A stretch of DNA of 64,000 nt from Anodontia alba (GCA_964016985.1 OZ024828.1:33371136-33435135); one strand, 5' to 3'; shown: positions 31,424 to 42,426, counted from the first letter of the stretch. The notes: a model not told the origin generated them from the letters alone. Translations and numbers: made by a program.

Positions 31424-31556
31424 CTGTCTCCATCTGTATTCAAAGAACCAGAAAGCTACAAATATAAGGAGGAACAGATGTCAGATATCCGTGAAATCAA
31501 CAAATTTCTGATGAAACAGGGTGATACGGGGACTGGATTGGCTATGATTAGAAGGG
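31424..31556 (+). CDS. CACHD1: CACHD1-like exon 13: inter-Cache helical segment
   Basis: Acceptor CATATTTCAG, donor AGGG|GTAAGT, phase 0 in, 1 out. Encodes residues 692-735. The content is helical and charged (YKYKEEQMSDIREINKFLMK), fitting the helix that precedes the second Cache domain. It lies directly after the LINE-interrupted minisatellite intron. Confidence 0.86.
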
Positions 31557-32049
31557 GTAAGTCTTTCTGATGTTTCTTTATTTTTTATCGTTCTGAGGAA
31601 AGGTTCCCAGTGCTACTCGTATGTAAAGAGCCAATTAAGTAAATATAGGGCCACCCAGATAAAGCCACGATCACTGAGCACAGCCCTCCAAAGGAACTGA
31701 ATAAAATTAGAATGACACAAAACGACATCACAGAACAGTACTCTAAAAATAACAAAATGAAGATATGAACAGAAATACCACCTAGGAATGGTCAACAGTA
31801 AAACTGTTGGGGGAGAGGGGGTGGGGTGCTGGGTGGCTTAAACATGATTTTACAAACACTCCATCCTCGCCCTAATCTTGGTACAGTTCCAGCTACATAT
31901 AATTGTTTGGACCATACAAAGGTTCCATAACTCATCAGTGGATCAACACAGAAAACATCCAAATTATGGTAAATGTCCTAAAATTTTAAACATACTATTC
32001 CATACTTTTTGCCAAAGAAAAAAATTTTGCTTTTTTATGCAGTTGTTCT

Positions 32050-32200
32050 TTGAAATAATTAGTGGAAAGACCAACAATGTAGACCCTGATCAGACTGCTC
32101 CTGGAGGAGCAGTCTGATTCTGGAGCAGTCTGATCTACATCTGCACTTTTTGCATATGCCATTTTGTCAGAAACTTTGGTGTATGAAATTTTAGAACATT
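32050..32200 (-). repeat. Family N MITE
   Basis: AACAATGTAGACCCTGATCA then GACTGCTCCTGGAGGAGCAG, with a duplicated arm piece (TGGAGCAGTCTGATCTACAT), then TTTGCATATGCCATTTTGTC. Confidence 0.72.
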
Positions 32201-32255
32201 TCTCGTAACTTCTCAACATTATGATGAAACACATATGAGGACTTGACTGCGAACC

Positions 32256-32499
32256 TGAGTCCAGTTGTTCAAAGCATCGTTTGCTTAACAAGCTCAGTAT
32301 TGGTCAAAATGTTAACTGGTCTAGTAAGTACAATCTAATTCACAGGTATTTTTGCTGAAAAAATGTGGGTAGCTTTTGCAAATACAAAAGCTACTCACAT
32401 TTTTTCAGCAAAAATTTTAGCGTATATGCCATATTTAATGACCAAAGTTTTAACGATTCATTAGCTAACGACATCATTAGTTTTGAACAACTGGGCCCA
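32256..32499 (+). repeat. Family D MITE, complete
   Basis: TGAGTCCAGTTGTTCAAAGC left end, AAAATGTGGGTAGCTTTTGC centre, TTTTGAACAACTGGGCCCA right end. Confidence 0.87.
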
Positions 32500-32854
32500 G
32501 AAAGTCAGAGCAAAGGAAAACCACTGATAGAATCATGGTGAGCCCTAATACGATGGAAAGATCAGGCACAAGCTGTCTGTTAATGGTTTAGGATTGAGTT
32601 TTCATTGAGGCAAAGGCTGAGATTGGTTTGTGCATCTGCAGTCTGATCAGGGTCTTCTTTTTTCATGAGTATTTTAGAAGCCAATGGCTCAGTTAGCATA
32701 TTATGAAGGCCTTGATCAGACTATATATGTGACAGCTTCACATAAGGCAACTATTTCAGCTGAAAAATATTAATACATGTATTTTTTCTTATTTCCATGT
32801 AATATTTTTTTCTTATTTCTCCATGAAAACTGGTGAGGCATTTCTAATGAGTAT

Positions 32855-33210
32855 CCAGCCAGCCTCGGTGGCTCAGTTTGAGGCACATCAAACTGGTGAG
32901 GCACATCAAACTGGTGAGGCACATCAAACTGGTGAGGCACATCAAACTGGTGATCAGGAGGTTGTGGGTTCGAACCCTGTTGGCAACATTCTTTGGTGCA
33001 TATTGATCATGAGATATTTTCTGCTGTCGTTCTCTCCCTTCTGCTGATTCAAGAAGGGCAGTTATCAGTTTCTTTGAAAGAATGTGCACAATACTGGCTA
33101 ACAGCTTAGAGGACTAAGCCTGCCCAGTAAATGTATGGTTAGGTAAACTGGCCGTGCTGGACATGACCTCAGTGGGTTGACTGGGCCATAAAACCTCAAC
33201 ATGTATACAA
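32855..33210 (+). repeat. tRNA-headed SINE with an internal 18 bp repeat expansion
   Basis: CCTCGGTGGCTCAGTTTGAG (A-box region), then GAGGCACATCAAACTGGT four times at 32880-32951, then GATCAGGAGGTTGTGGGTTC and B-box GGTTCGAACCC. Body TGGCAACATTCTTTGGTGCA; tail ACTAAGCCTGCCCAGTAAAT, GTTGACTGGGCCATAAAACC. Confidence 0.82.
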
Positions 33211-33396
33211 AAAAATGAGTATCCATGACATGTTTTAGTGGAGTAATAAGAAAAAATGGATACCATCTTATCTGGAGCTAAGGTATGGCAAGGCAGGTCT
33301 TGGACGTTGCTTTATGCAGATGATAATGTTGATAAGCAGTGTAGACATTACACATATCTTAGACAATGAAGAAAGTGTTGTATGCAAGATTTTTTT

Positions 33397-33744
33397 TTTA
33401 AACCTTTACCACTCTATTGGCAATTCAGCAGGCAGCAAATTGACAGTTTTTTTGTTGTTTTTTTTCTTATTTTTCACAGAAAATAGGATTTAAACCTGTT
33501 TTCTGGCAAAAATAAGAAAAAATGTTTCAAAATGTTATCTGCTGAAAACTGAGCATTCTCTGTGGAATAACTCATAGGTTGCTAAACCATTGGTTATGTA
33601 CTGGTTGGCTCCCTTGGGCCACTGAACATTGGTATTTTCAGAGGACAATTTGCATGAAATGTCAAAGCCTGTTTTCTGGGGAAAATAAGGAAAGTATCAT
33701 TCATTCGTCATCTGCTGAATTAGGCTAGAGAGTGGTAAAGTTAA
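33397..33744. repeat. Family C MITE, double or interrupted
   Basis: AACCTTTACCACTCTATTGG at the left, TAGGCTAGAGAGTGGTAAAG at the right. Between them are two partial foldbacks around 33480-33560 and 33640-33700 with non-element sequence between, suggesting an insertion or an exchange. Confidence 0.6.
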
Positions 33745-33789
33745 AATTAATAAGAGCACTTTCATTATATATTCAGTCTTGTATATATT

Positions 33790-34001
33790 TTAACCCTAAT
33801 CCTGCTGGTCCCAGATATGCCCTGCCTTGGCAAACAGCGTAAATCCAGCAGTTGGCTTCTGAAGAAGCCAACTGATCTGGATCTGCACTGTTTGCCATTC
33901 AGTATTTGAATTTGTATCAGCAACCTGGATCAAGTAAAATGATTAGCTGAAAATTAGAAGTGGGCGTGGCATCTTAATTTATTCAGCTTGACAAGGGTTA
34001 A
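33790..34001 (-). repeat. Family B MITE, complete
   Basis: TTAA at 33790-33793 and 33998-34001. Core CAGTTGGCTTCTGAAGAAGC. Confidence 0.86.
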
Positions 34002-34187
34002 GCTCTTTGTAGGCTAAATCATCAGATGGAAATTAGTAATATTTTTCTTATTTTTCACAGAAAATAACACTTGACATTTCATTTAAATTGTCTCCTTTGG
34101 GGACAATTTTAATGAAATGTCAAATCTTATTTTCTGTGAAAATTATTTCTATATTTTATCTGCTTTTACTTATAGTCAGCAGGTTAA
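34002..34187. repeat. Family C MITE abutting family B
   Basis: ATTTTTCTTATTTTTCACAG then AAATTGTCTCCTTTGGGGAC and the reverse arm; ends CAGCAGGTTAAAC. The left TTAA may be shared with the family B copy that ends at 34001. Confidence 0.75.
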
Positions 34188-34270
34188 ACTTGAGGCTTTC
34201 AGTTTTTTAACCTCTCCAATATGTTTGCCCTTTTACAAGCAAAACAGTTTCATAAATTATTTCTGAGGTT

Positions 34271-34486
34271 TTAATCCTTTAAAGACTGAATAAACTCTGA
34301 CACACCATATATTGGAAGAATCCATTTTCAATTTTGGGTATGACAGGCTATATTATATACTGGTAGCTATTCCTAAAGAAATGGTTGAACTGTTTGCAAA
34401 CAGATGCCGCATTCTGTGGTGACTGATCTGGGTCTGCACTGTTTGCCAGTTACCAATTTAGGGGTCTCCAGTCTTCATTTGGTTAA
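34271..34486 (-). repeat. Family O MITE
   Basis: TTAATCCTTTAAAGACTGAA left, AACTGTTTGCAAACAG core (shortened left arm), GGGTCTGCACTGTTTGCCAG right arm, ending TTGGTTAAA. Confidence 0.75.
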
Positions 34487-34720
34487 ACAAGACCATAAAA
34501 AGTTCATGAATTCATGCAAACGCCACTAATTCACCACTTTATATAGTAAAAAGAGGGAACAGTTATGGGGTCAGAAATGATGAGGAAGTTCAAGTGATGG
34601 TCAGCTTTCAGGGCTAGGAAAAATTAACATGCAAACTTTGGTGATATGGTGATAGATAATTTTTGTTTCATAGAAAATAGGGCTTCAGAGGTTTTTTTTT
34701 GGGGGGTTTTTTTTTGGTTT

Positions 34721-34742
34721 TGAGAGAGAGAGATAGAGAGAG

Positions 34743-34793
<51 letters not shown>
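34721..34793. repeat. (GA)n microsatellite
   Basis: About 73 bases of near-perfect GA repeats, preceded by T and G homopolymer runs from 34692. Confidence 0.97.
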
Positions 34794-34796
<3 letters not shown>

Positions 34797-34921
34797 TCTG
34801 TTTGAGATATTCTTTTCCTTGGTCCTTATATTATAGTTTTATTATAGTTATACCGGTATATATTATGTGGTGTTGGATATGATGGCAATATTGCTATTTT
34901 GTGTATGTGCAATTTCTGGTA

Positions 34922-35121
34922 TTAATGCTTGTCATGCTGAATAAATTCTTTAGGCCACGACCACTTCTAACAGTCAGCAAATCAGATGCCTTGCTCCAGA
35001 TTCACATACTGAATGGCAAACAGTGCAGATCAGTTGGCTTCAGAAGAAGTTGGCTGTTCAGATCTGGATCTACACTGTTTGCAAAGGCGGGGTATATCCG
35101 GGTTCAGCAGGACAAGGTTAA
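34922..35121 (+). repeat. Family B MITE, diverged core
   Basis: TTAATGCTTGTCATGCTGAA left end; right end GGGTTCAGCAGGACAAGGTT. TTAA at both ends. Confidence 0.8.
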
Positions 35122-35844
35122 ACTTACATAATTTCTTGATATATATTTGATATATGCATATATTTTGTGTGTTTGAGAGAAAATGTAATAAAACAAGAAA
35201 ATACCCAGCATGCTAAACATTAAGTAAAAGTGCAATATATTCACTGGACAGCATGGTCAGAAATGTGTTTAAATCTGTAAATGCATTGAATTGCAGTTAA
35301 AATAAACAGTTTTACTTCTATCACTGTCGGCGACATGTGAGAGGACATGTGGACAACCAGCCAGGTTCAGCCTTCTACATGAGACTGTATCACATGTATA
35401 AACAGGTGACAGTTACCTATTATGGCTGTCATTGCTACAGAGCATTAACAGTACAGGAAAACCGATAAGAGATTCTCAAGCTTTTTTAAAAGCATTATTT
35501 AATGCTACTTGCCTCCCTTAATCATTGTTGTGGTGTGGTGTAGTTCTTTCCCTTAGTCCATGAATAGTTCCTGTCATTATTGGTCATATGTTACCCAGAC
35601 AGACAATGCCTTATTAGAAACCATTGGTCTGAGTTATGCCATTGCTATTGTAAAGTTAGTTTTTTGGAAGTTTTATAAATGAAAATATTTTTTGCTAATT
35701 TTCACTGATTTTTAATTACAGTAAACTTCAGAAATTTTGACTAAGTTAAATTTGTTAATACCTGCCTCAAATCTGCCTGCCTAAATATTTGCTTTATTTG
35801 CTGTACTTTTAACTATGGGGAAAGCGAAATATACTGAATTCTTA

Positions 35845-37712
35845 ATCCCCCGCCTCGAAGTGGACAGGGGTATTATAGAAATGGCCTTCATCTGTCCATC
35901 TGCCCATCTGTTCATCTGTCCATCTGTCCATCTGTCTGTCTGTCTGTTCATCCATAACACTTCCTTGTCTGCTACATATCTCCTGAACCCTTTGAAAGAT
36001 TTTCATTAAACTTTGGTCAAATGTTCGCCTCAGTGAGTCGATGTGCAGCACCCATAAGTCAGCCATGCCAACTCAAGGTCAAGGTCACTGGTTTGAGCCT
36101 TGAATTTCGTGTCCGCTTCATATCTCCTATACCCCTGGAAGGATTTTCTTTAAACTTTGGTCATATGTTTGCCTCAGTGAGACGATGTGCAGAACTCATA
36201 ACCCAACCATACAGACACAAGGTCAAGGTCACAGTTCAAGGTCACAGGTTTGAGCCTTGAATTTCATGTCCGCTCTGTATCTCCTATACCAGTGGAAGGA
36301 TTTTCTTTAAATTTTGGTCAAATGTTCACCTTAGTGAGACAATATGCAATATCAATAACTCAACCATGCCGATTGCTGACTCAAGGTCAAGGTCACAGTT
36401 CAAGGTCATGGGTTTGAGCCTTGAATTTCGTGTTCGCTCTGTATCTCCTTTACCCCTGGGAGGATTTTCTCTAAACTTTGGTCGAATGTTCACCTGTGGG
36501 ATAATGTGCAGAACCCATAACTCAGCCATGGGGAGTCAAGGACAAGGTCAAAGTTCAAGGTCGCGAGTTTGAGCCCTGAATTTCATGTCCACTCGATATC
36601 TTCTTTACCCCTGGAACGATTTTCTTTTAATTTTGGTCAAATGTTTGCCTCAGTGAAGTGATGTGCAGAACCCATAGCTCAACCATGCAGACTCACAAGG
36701 TCACAGTTCAAGGTCACAGGTTTGAGCCTTGAATTTAGTGTCTGCTCTGTATCTCCTTTATCCTTGGGAGGATTGTCTCTAAACTTTGGTCAAATGTTCA
36801 CCTGTGGGATAATGTGCAGAACCTATAACTCAGCCATGGGGACTCAAGGACAAGGTCAAAGTTCAAGGTCGCGAGTTTGAGCCCTGAATTTCATGTCCAT
36901 TCAATATCTCCTTTACCCCTGGAAGGATTTTCTTTTAATTTTGGTCAAATGTTTGCCTCAGTGAAATGATGTGCAGAACCCATAGCTCAACCATGCAGAC
37001 TCACAAGGTCACAATTCAAGGTCACAGGTTTGAGCTTTGAATTTTGTGTCCGCTCTGTATCTCCTTTATTCTTGGGAGGATTTTCTCTAAACTTTGGTCA
37101 AATGTTCACTTCAGTGGGACAATGTGCAGAACCCATAACTCAGCCCTGCGGACTTAAGGTCAAGGTCACAGTTGAAGGTCACGAGTTTGAGCCTTGAATT
37201 TTTAGGCCACTCCATTGCCATTCAGACTGCCTTGTTAAATTTGGGTCAAATGTTCGCCTTAGTGAGATGATGTGTAGAACCTATAACTCAACGATGCAGA
37301 CTGAAGGCCAACGTCACAATTGAAGGTCATCCATCTCTTTCTTGTTCGCTCCATATCTCCTGAACCCTTTGAAAGATTTTCATGAAACTTTGGTCAAATG
37401 TTTGCCTTAGTGAGGCAATGTACAGAACCCATAACTCAAGCATGCCAACTCAAGGTCAAGGTCACAGTTAAAGGTCACGAGTTTGAGCCTTGAATTTCAT
37501 GTTCACTCCATATCTCCTGAACCCTTTGAAAGATATTTATTAAATTGGGGTCAAATGTTCACCTTAGTGAGATGATGTGCAGAACCCATAACTCAACAAT
37601 GCAGACTCAAGATCAAGGTCACAATTGAAGGCCACCAGTTTGAGCCTTGAATTTTGAGGCCGCTCCATTGTCATTCTGCCATGGGGGATATAGCTGTCCT
37701 TCAGACTGCCTT
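35845..37712 (+). repeat. Tandem array, about 150 bp unit (type 2)
   Basis: Leader CCCCGCCTCGAAGTGGACAG and CTGTCCATCTGTC repeats, then about 11 units built of GTGCAGAACCCATAACTCA, CAAGGTCAAGGTCACAG, GAGCCTTGAATTTC, ATCTCCTTTACCCCTGG and GGATTTTC...CTTTGGTCAAATGTT. Units begin near 36041, 36185, 36342, 36504, 36661, 36811, 36968, 37120, 37268, 37418 and 37574. Ends with CATTCTGCCATGGGGGATAT. Confidence 0.9.
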
Positions 37713-38179
37713 GTTTCTTTAAAGTCAATGAATAGAATCAAACTTTTTTTGTGCATAAATAGTTACAATGAAAGATTTTGCAATGAATCATGACAAAAGT
37801 TTGCAAATTTAACTTTTTTTTAACTTTGTTTGGACACATCATCAGGTAATAAAATGCATTTGTTCAAATTTTAGTACAAGTATTGTAAGACATGAAGGTG
37901 TGTAAATATTTAGGGTAAATACTTTATAGATTAGTTATACAAGAGACTACTAAACAAAAAATGTAAAGTGAAATGCAAGGTTGGTGAAAATGTATCTGGG
38001 GCAAAAAAAGATTAACAAATCATTCATTGTGATGTAAATTTGACCAAAATAGGACAAAAACTAAGGAAGTTAAAGATGTTAGATTTTTTAACCATTATCA
38101 AGGGTGCAGCCATTTTAAATACCTCATGAGGTTCTAAACAATTCAAAAAATTTTAATAAAATCTTCTTTCTAATAGCAA

Positions 38180-38396
38180 TTAACCCTTGTCCTGCTGAAT
38201 CCGGATATACCCTGTCTTTGCAAACAGTATATATCCAGCTCAGTTTGATTCTGAAGAAGCTGATCTGAATCTGCACTGTTTGCCATTTGGTAATTGCATT
38301 CGGAATTTATATCAACAATCTGGATCAAGGAATCTGATTGGCTGCCAATTAGAAGTGGGCATGGCATCTTAATTTATTCGGCATGACAAGGGTTAA
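38180..38396 (-). repeat. Family B MITE, complete
   Basis: TTAA at 38180-38183 and 38393-38396; the core hairpin has lost several bases. Confidence 0.84.
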
Positions 38397-38632
38397 TACG
38401 GTTTCAAGCCAAATCAGTAAATGTCTAGAGAAGAATCTATATACACAAATATTCTTGCAAATCTTATTTATTTAGGTTTTCTATGCTTAATTTAGGCTTT
38501 ATGACATTATACAGTTTCACTAAGTATTCAAAATGGTGACACGCATGACCACAATTTTGATAGTTTCATACCTTGATATTTTTCTTCATTAACATTGCTT
38601 GTCCTTTTAAATTGCAAACAACAGCAGCAGAC

Positions 38633-38846
38633 TTAACTCTTGCCATGCTGAATAGATTAAGAAGTCATGCCGTCTTCTAATTTTCAACCAGTCAAATTAT
38701 TTAATCCAGGTTGTTGATATAAATTCACATACTTAATGACAAACAGTGCAGATCCAGATGAGTTGGCTTTTTCAGAAGCCAACTGACCTGGATCTACACT
38801 GTTTGCAAAGGCAGAATAGATCTTGGTTCAGCAGGCCCAGGATTAA
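38633..38846 (+). repeat. Family B MITE, complete
   Basis: TTAACTCTTGCCATGCTGAA left, TTCAGCAGGCCCAGGATTAA right; core GATCCAGATGAGTTGGCTTT. Confidence 0.83.
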
Positions 38847-39404
38847 GGGGACAGGATACAGTTTGGAATTTTTCTTCCATAGTTGTAAGGGAAAAAACTT
38901 TTTGACAGAAAGTTTCCTCCCCTCCTATTTGAGTTCTTTCAAAAATGTGGGTGGGGGAGAACTAATTGATTAATTGTTTCCTTTAAGTACCCACACCCTC
39001 CTCACTAATAAAGGAGACAATTTCTTTTTTAATGTCAGAGTTATTTCCTGTAGAGGTGCATCCGGTGTCCCAGTTTATCTTGTCTCCCCCCCCACCCCCC
39101 TGGGTTATTTTGTCCTCGGGGACAAGATACTGTAGCTGCGGTATCTTGTCCCTCCGCTTGTTTTGGCCATTTTTGTTTGTCTATGCCAATTTTTCTGTTC
39201 TGTTACAAGTGTTTTCTTCTTTCAACAGGCTAGAAAATCTTTATTTGTGATTGTTCTATGGAAGATCACAATTTTTCTCTTTGTGAAGTTATATGTACAT
39301 AGTTCACTCAAGTACACATTGAAATGGTGCTGATTGGACAGGTTTCTTGTTCTCCCCCCACCCCTCCCTGTTGTTATGTCTATTTTTATTTGTCCATTCT
39401 TTTT

Positions 39405-40745
39405 AGCTCACCAGAACAAAAAGTTCTGGTAAGCTATTCTACTACCCCCAGCGTTGGCGTCGGTGTTGGCGTTGGCGTCCACAAATGTTAAAGTTTTTGC
39501 GTTAAAGTTTTTTAGTAGCTCATTACTTTTTTATGTATACATGGATTGAGTTCATATTTGATATGATGATAGATACTGGGCTAAAATTTTTAATCTGCAG
39601 TATCAGCACCCATGACCGCGACCTTGGGGTCAAGGTCACAGACTTAGAATTTTGATGTTAAAGATTTTGTGTTAAAGTTTTTAGGAGCTCATTATACTTC
39701 TTTACCTTTGGATGGATTTAGTTTATACTTGGTATGGTAATAGATACTGGTCTCAAATTTTTAGCAGCAGCATCATCATACATGACCGTAACCTTGGGGT
39801 CAAGGTGACAGACTTTGAATTCTTATGTTAAAGTTTTTGTGTTAAAGTTTTTAGGAGCTCATTACTTCTTTACCTTTTGATAGATTTAGTTCATACTTGG
39901 TATGGTGATAGATACAAGTCAATAGTTTTTATCAGCAGCATCATCATACATGACCGTGACTTTGGGGTCAAAGCTTTTATGTTAGTTTTTGCACTGAAGA
40001 TTTTAGATCATTACTTTGTTGCCTTCAGATAAATTTACTGGAGACTTGGTATGGTGAAAGATATTGCTTTAAAGTTTTTATCAGCAACATCAGCACCTAT
40101 AACCATGACCTTGGGATCAAGGTCACAGACTTAGAATTTTGATGTTAAAGATTTTTTGTTAAAGTTCTTAGGAGCTCATTACTTCTTTACCTTTGGATGG
40201 ATTTAGTTTATACTTGGTATGGTAATAGATACTGGTCTCGAGTTTTTAGCAGCATCAGCTCTCATGACCCTAACCTTGGGGTCAAGGTCACAGACTTTGA
40301 ATTCTTATGTTAAGTTTTTGTTTTTAATTTTTTAGAGCTCATTATTTCTTTACCTTTGGATGGATTTAGTTTATACTGGTCTCAAAGTTTTAGCAGCAGC
40401 ATTCGCTTTCATGACCATAACCTTGGGGTCAAGGTCACAGACTTAGAACTTTTATGTTAGGTTTTGCACTAAAGATTTTAAATAATTACTTGGTTGCCTT
40501 TAGATGAATTTGGTATGGTGATAGATATTGCTTTAAGTTTTTATCAGCAACATCAGGACCTATAACCATGACCTTGGGGTCAAGGTCACAGACTTAGAAT
40601 TTTAATGTTAAAGATTTTGCGTTAAAGTTTTTAGGAGCTCATTTCTTCTTTACCATTTGATGGATTCAGTTCATACTTGCTGAGGTCGGAGATGCTTGTC
40701 TAAAAATTTTATCAGCAGCATCAGCTCCCATGACCATGATTTTGT
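39405..40745 (+). repeat. Tandem array, about 150-180 bp unit (type 3)
   Basis: Starts TAGCTCACCAGAACAAAAAG facing TTCTGGTAAGCTA, then GCGTTGGCGTCGG. Seven to eight units of GTTAAAGTTTTTAGGAGCTC, TTCTTTACCTTTGGATGGAT, ATACTTGGTATGGTAATAGA and ACCTTGGGGTCAAGGTCACA. Non-coding. Confidence 0.88.
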
Positions 40746-40794
40746 TTCTGTTATGGGTCTGAAAATTTGTCTTTGCGCAACTAAGTCAAGTTTG

Positions 40795-40935
40795 AAATAT
40801 TTTTCCTAAAAAATAGGAATTAACATTTCATGCAAGGAGACAATTTGCATGAAATGTCAGATCCTATTTTCTAGGAAAAATAAGAAAAATATCATCAGTT
40901 TGTTGTCTGCTGAATTTGCCCATAGCATGGTAAGT
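40795..40935. repeat. Family C MITE upstream of exon 14
   Basis: AAAAATAGGAATTAACATTT, CATGCAAGGAGACAATTTGC, then TCAGATCCTATTTTCTAGGA. The tip is shortened. Confidence 0.75.
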
Positions 40936-40993
40936 GTTGATAGACCTTATTTCATTATTTAGTAAAATTTTTATTGAAATATTTTTTGAACAG

Positions 40994-41081
40994 ATGTGAA
41001 AAGTTTGATACAACACACATTGAGGTCTACTCAGTTTCTTGATATTCTCTGGACCAGTACAGCTAAAGATGTCATTGAAAG
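40994..41081 (+). CDS. CACHD1: CACHD1-like exon 14: helix before Cache 2
   Basis: Acceptor TTTGAACAG, donor AAAG|GTTTGT, phase 1 in, 2 out. Encodes residues 736-764 plus two bases (SLIQHTLRSTQFLDILWTS). The position is that of the 'evaluator' helix before the GVxRxYPG strand. The donor GTTTGT is unusual, but the split codon AG|A and the phase of exon 15 agree. Confidence 0.8.
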
Positions 41082-41195
41082 GTTTGTATAATATTTGTCA
41101 ACTAGCTACAGACAACATTTTAAAATATTTGATTTTAGGACATTTACTGTATGCTGAACTTGCATAATGGTAAATAATGACCATTTTTTGCCCAT

Positions 41196-41370
41196 TAATC
41201 CATTAGGAGCACCAAGTTGTTCGCACTATGAGTTAAAATATTTTTTTCTTATTTTTTCTAAAAAACAGGCCAAATTAGTGTTTGATTCACATGAAATGTT
41301 AAGCCCTATTTGGTGGAATTTTTTTTTATAAAAATATCACTAAGTTAATGCCTGTGAAATTCAGCCTGAA
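41196..41370. repeat. Family C-like MITE, decayed
   Basis: ATTTTTTTCTTATTTTTTCT, GTTTGATTCACATGAAATGT, then a weak reverse arm. Confidence 0.55.
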
Positions 41371-41669
41371 CTTACAAGTACAAAGACAAACATTTATTTC
41401 TGAATTATTGCTATTGTGATTTCTAATCCATTAGGACAGAAAACCCAGCATATGACCCCAGCATTCAGTTGCACAGCTCCCATAGCACATCCTCTCATCC
41501 CAGAATGGCTGAAAGTTTGTTACTGTAATGTAAAAAAAAAAATATTAAAGCATGACAGCTTTAGATGAAAGGGATATCTAGATAAATATGTTTATGTTTC
41601 TGTTCAAAATTCACTTATCAGGATGGAAAGCAATTCTAATGAGTATGCCGAACATAAGTTTTTGTAAAG

Positions 41670-42005
41670 TACAGTTGACTCTCGTTATCTCGACCTCGCT
41701 TATCTCAGATAATTGCTTATCTCGAAGTGAAAGTCTTGTCCCTGCTTAAACATGAAATTCTAACAACAGGTAAAAAAATATTGTGGAAAAGAGGAGAAAT
41801 TGCTCTTAAGGAGCAGTTTCTCCTCTTTTCCACAAAATTTTCAATATATCTCTAACTTCAAGAGGCCAATTACATATATATTTGTTAAATGTGGTTGTTG
41901 GAATTATTTTTTCCTCAATTCTGCAAATCTGATATGTCGAGGTATGGATATCTCAAAGTATTTCAGAGAGTCCCTTGGACTTCAAGATAATGAGAGTCGA
42001 CTGTA
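41670..42005 (+). repeat. Family M MITE (TACAGTYGACTCTCRTTATC ends)
   Basis: Left end TACAGTTGACTCTCGTTATC, right end GATAATGAGAGTCGACTGTA. Central AGAGGAGAAATTGCTC faces GAGCAGTTTCTCCTC. CAGT ends with flanking TA suggest a Tc1/mariner or pogo-like type. The other copy is at 46080-46408. Confidence 0.86.
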
Positions 42006-42342
42006 ATAAGAAAAATATTGATACTTTTTAGTTATAAACATCTGATTGGCAACACACAATAAAGATCCTTATGCAATATGCAGACAGTGCAGACCCAGAT
42101 CAGCCTGCACTTATGTGCAGGCTGTTCTGGGCCTTCATTGTGTGCTTACAGAATCAATTGATACTGTAGTATATGTTGACAAACAGAGAATGCTTAGATC
42201 AGACTGCATGGATGCATATGCTGATCTGGACCTACATTGTCGGTAAATTGTATAAGGACAATTTTTGTGTGTTGCGCATCATCTTATCTAGACCTATGTA
42301 TATGTTACATAAGTTATTCATCCTTTGAATATTTTCTTCAAG
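42006..42342. other. Intron 14 segment with a family I repeat
   Basis: 42045-42245 holds GACCCAGATCAGCCTGCACT and TATGTGCAGGCTGTTCTGGG (family I) plus a similar degenerate pair. Nothing else recognised before exon 15. Confidence 0.55.
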
Positions 42343-42426
42343 ATTCTATGGGACACCTACAGGAGTGTTTCGTCTGTATCCAGGAATACCGCTACCAAAC
42401 ACATATGACCACTTGAAATCAGAATG
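42343..42426 (+). CDS. CACHD1: CACHD1-like exon 15: start of Cache 2 (last exon seen)
   Basis: Acceptor TTTTCTTCAAG, donor AATG|GTGAGT, phase 2 in and out. Encodes residues 765-792. FYGTPTGVFRLYPG is the diagnostic strand that opens the second Cache domain, equivalent to the 'TPxGVxRxYPG' pattern of CACHD1. The final split codon TG|G should be the Trp of the conserved RxW(Y) that follows. The next exon is not in the window as far as I can see. Confidence 0.88.

Larger units (their letters stand above)
1659..42426 (+). other. CACHD1: CACHD1-like gene (alpha2delta-related VWA/Cache protein), 15 exons, 3' end outside window
   Basis: Gene span assembled from 15 exons: 1659-2195, 3087-3214, 6627-6795, 10647-10782, 15917-15987, 19161-19277, 20396-20536, 22295-22463, 24159-24317, 25050-25207, 26077-26241, 27708-27830, 31424-31556, 40994-41081 and 42343-42426. 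All junctions are AG acceptors and GT donors, and the phases agree throughout. The coding sum is 2378 bases. The order is signal peptide, alpha2delta-type N-terminal segment, WQYF motif, VWA domain, Cache domain and the start of a second Cache-like segment. CACHD1 proteins are single-pass, mainly extracellular proteins that modulate voltage-gated calcium channels, and vertebrate members are near 1,270 residues, so about 480 residues should lie downstream. CACHD1 is preferred over alpha2delta because of motifs such as YHRIDRL and GVFRLYPG. The orthology call is from memory of the family, not a search. Confidence 0.83.

Noticed and set aside
35815..36572. Open frames in the type 2 array
   Set aside because: Repeated LEFRVR/FSLNFG phrases follow the unit period on the plus strand with mirrored frames on the minus strand; no coding signal.
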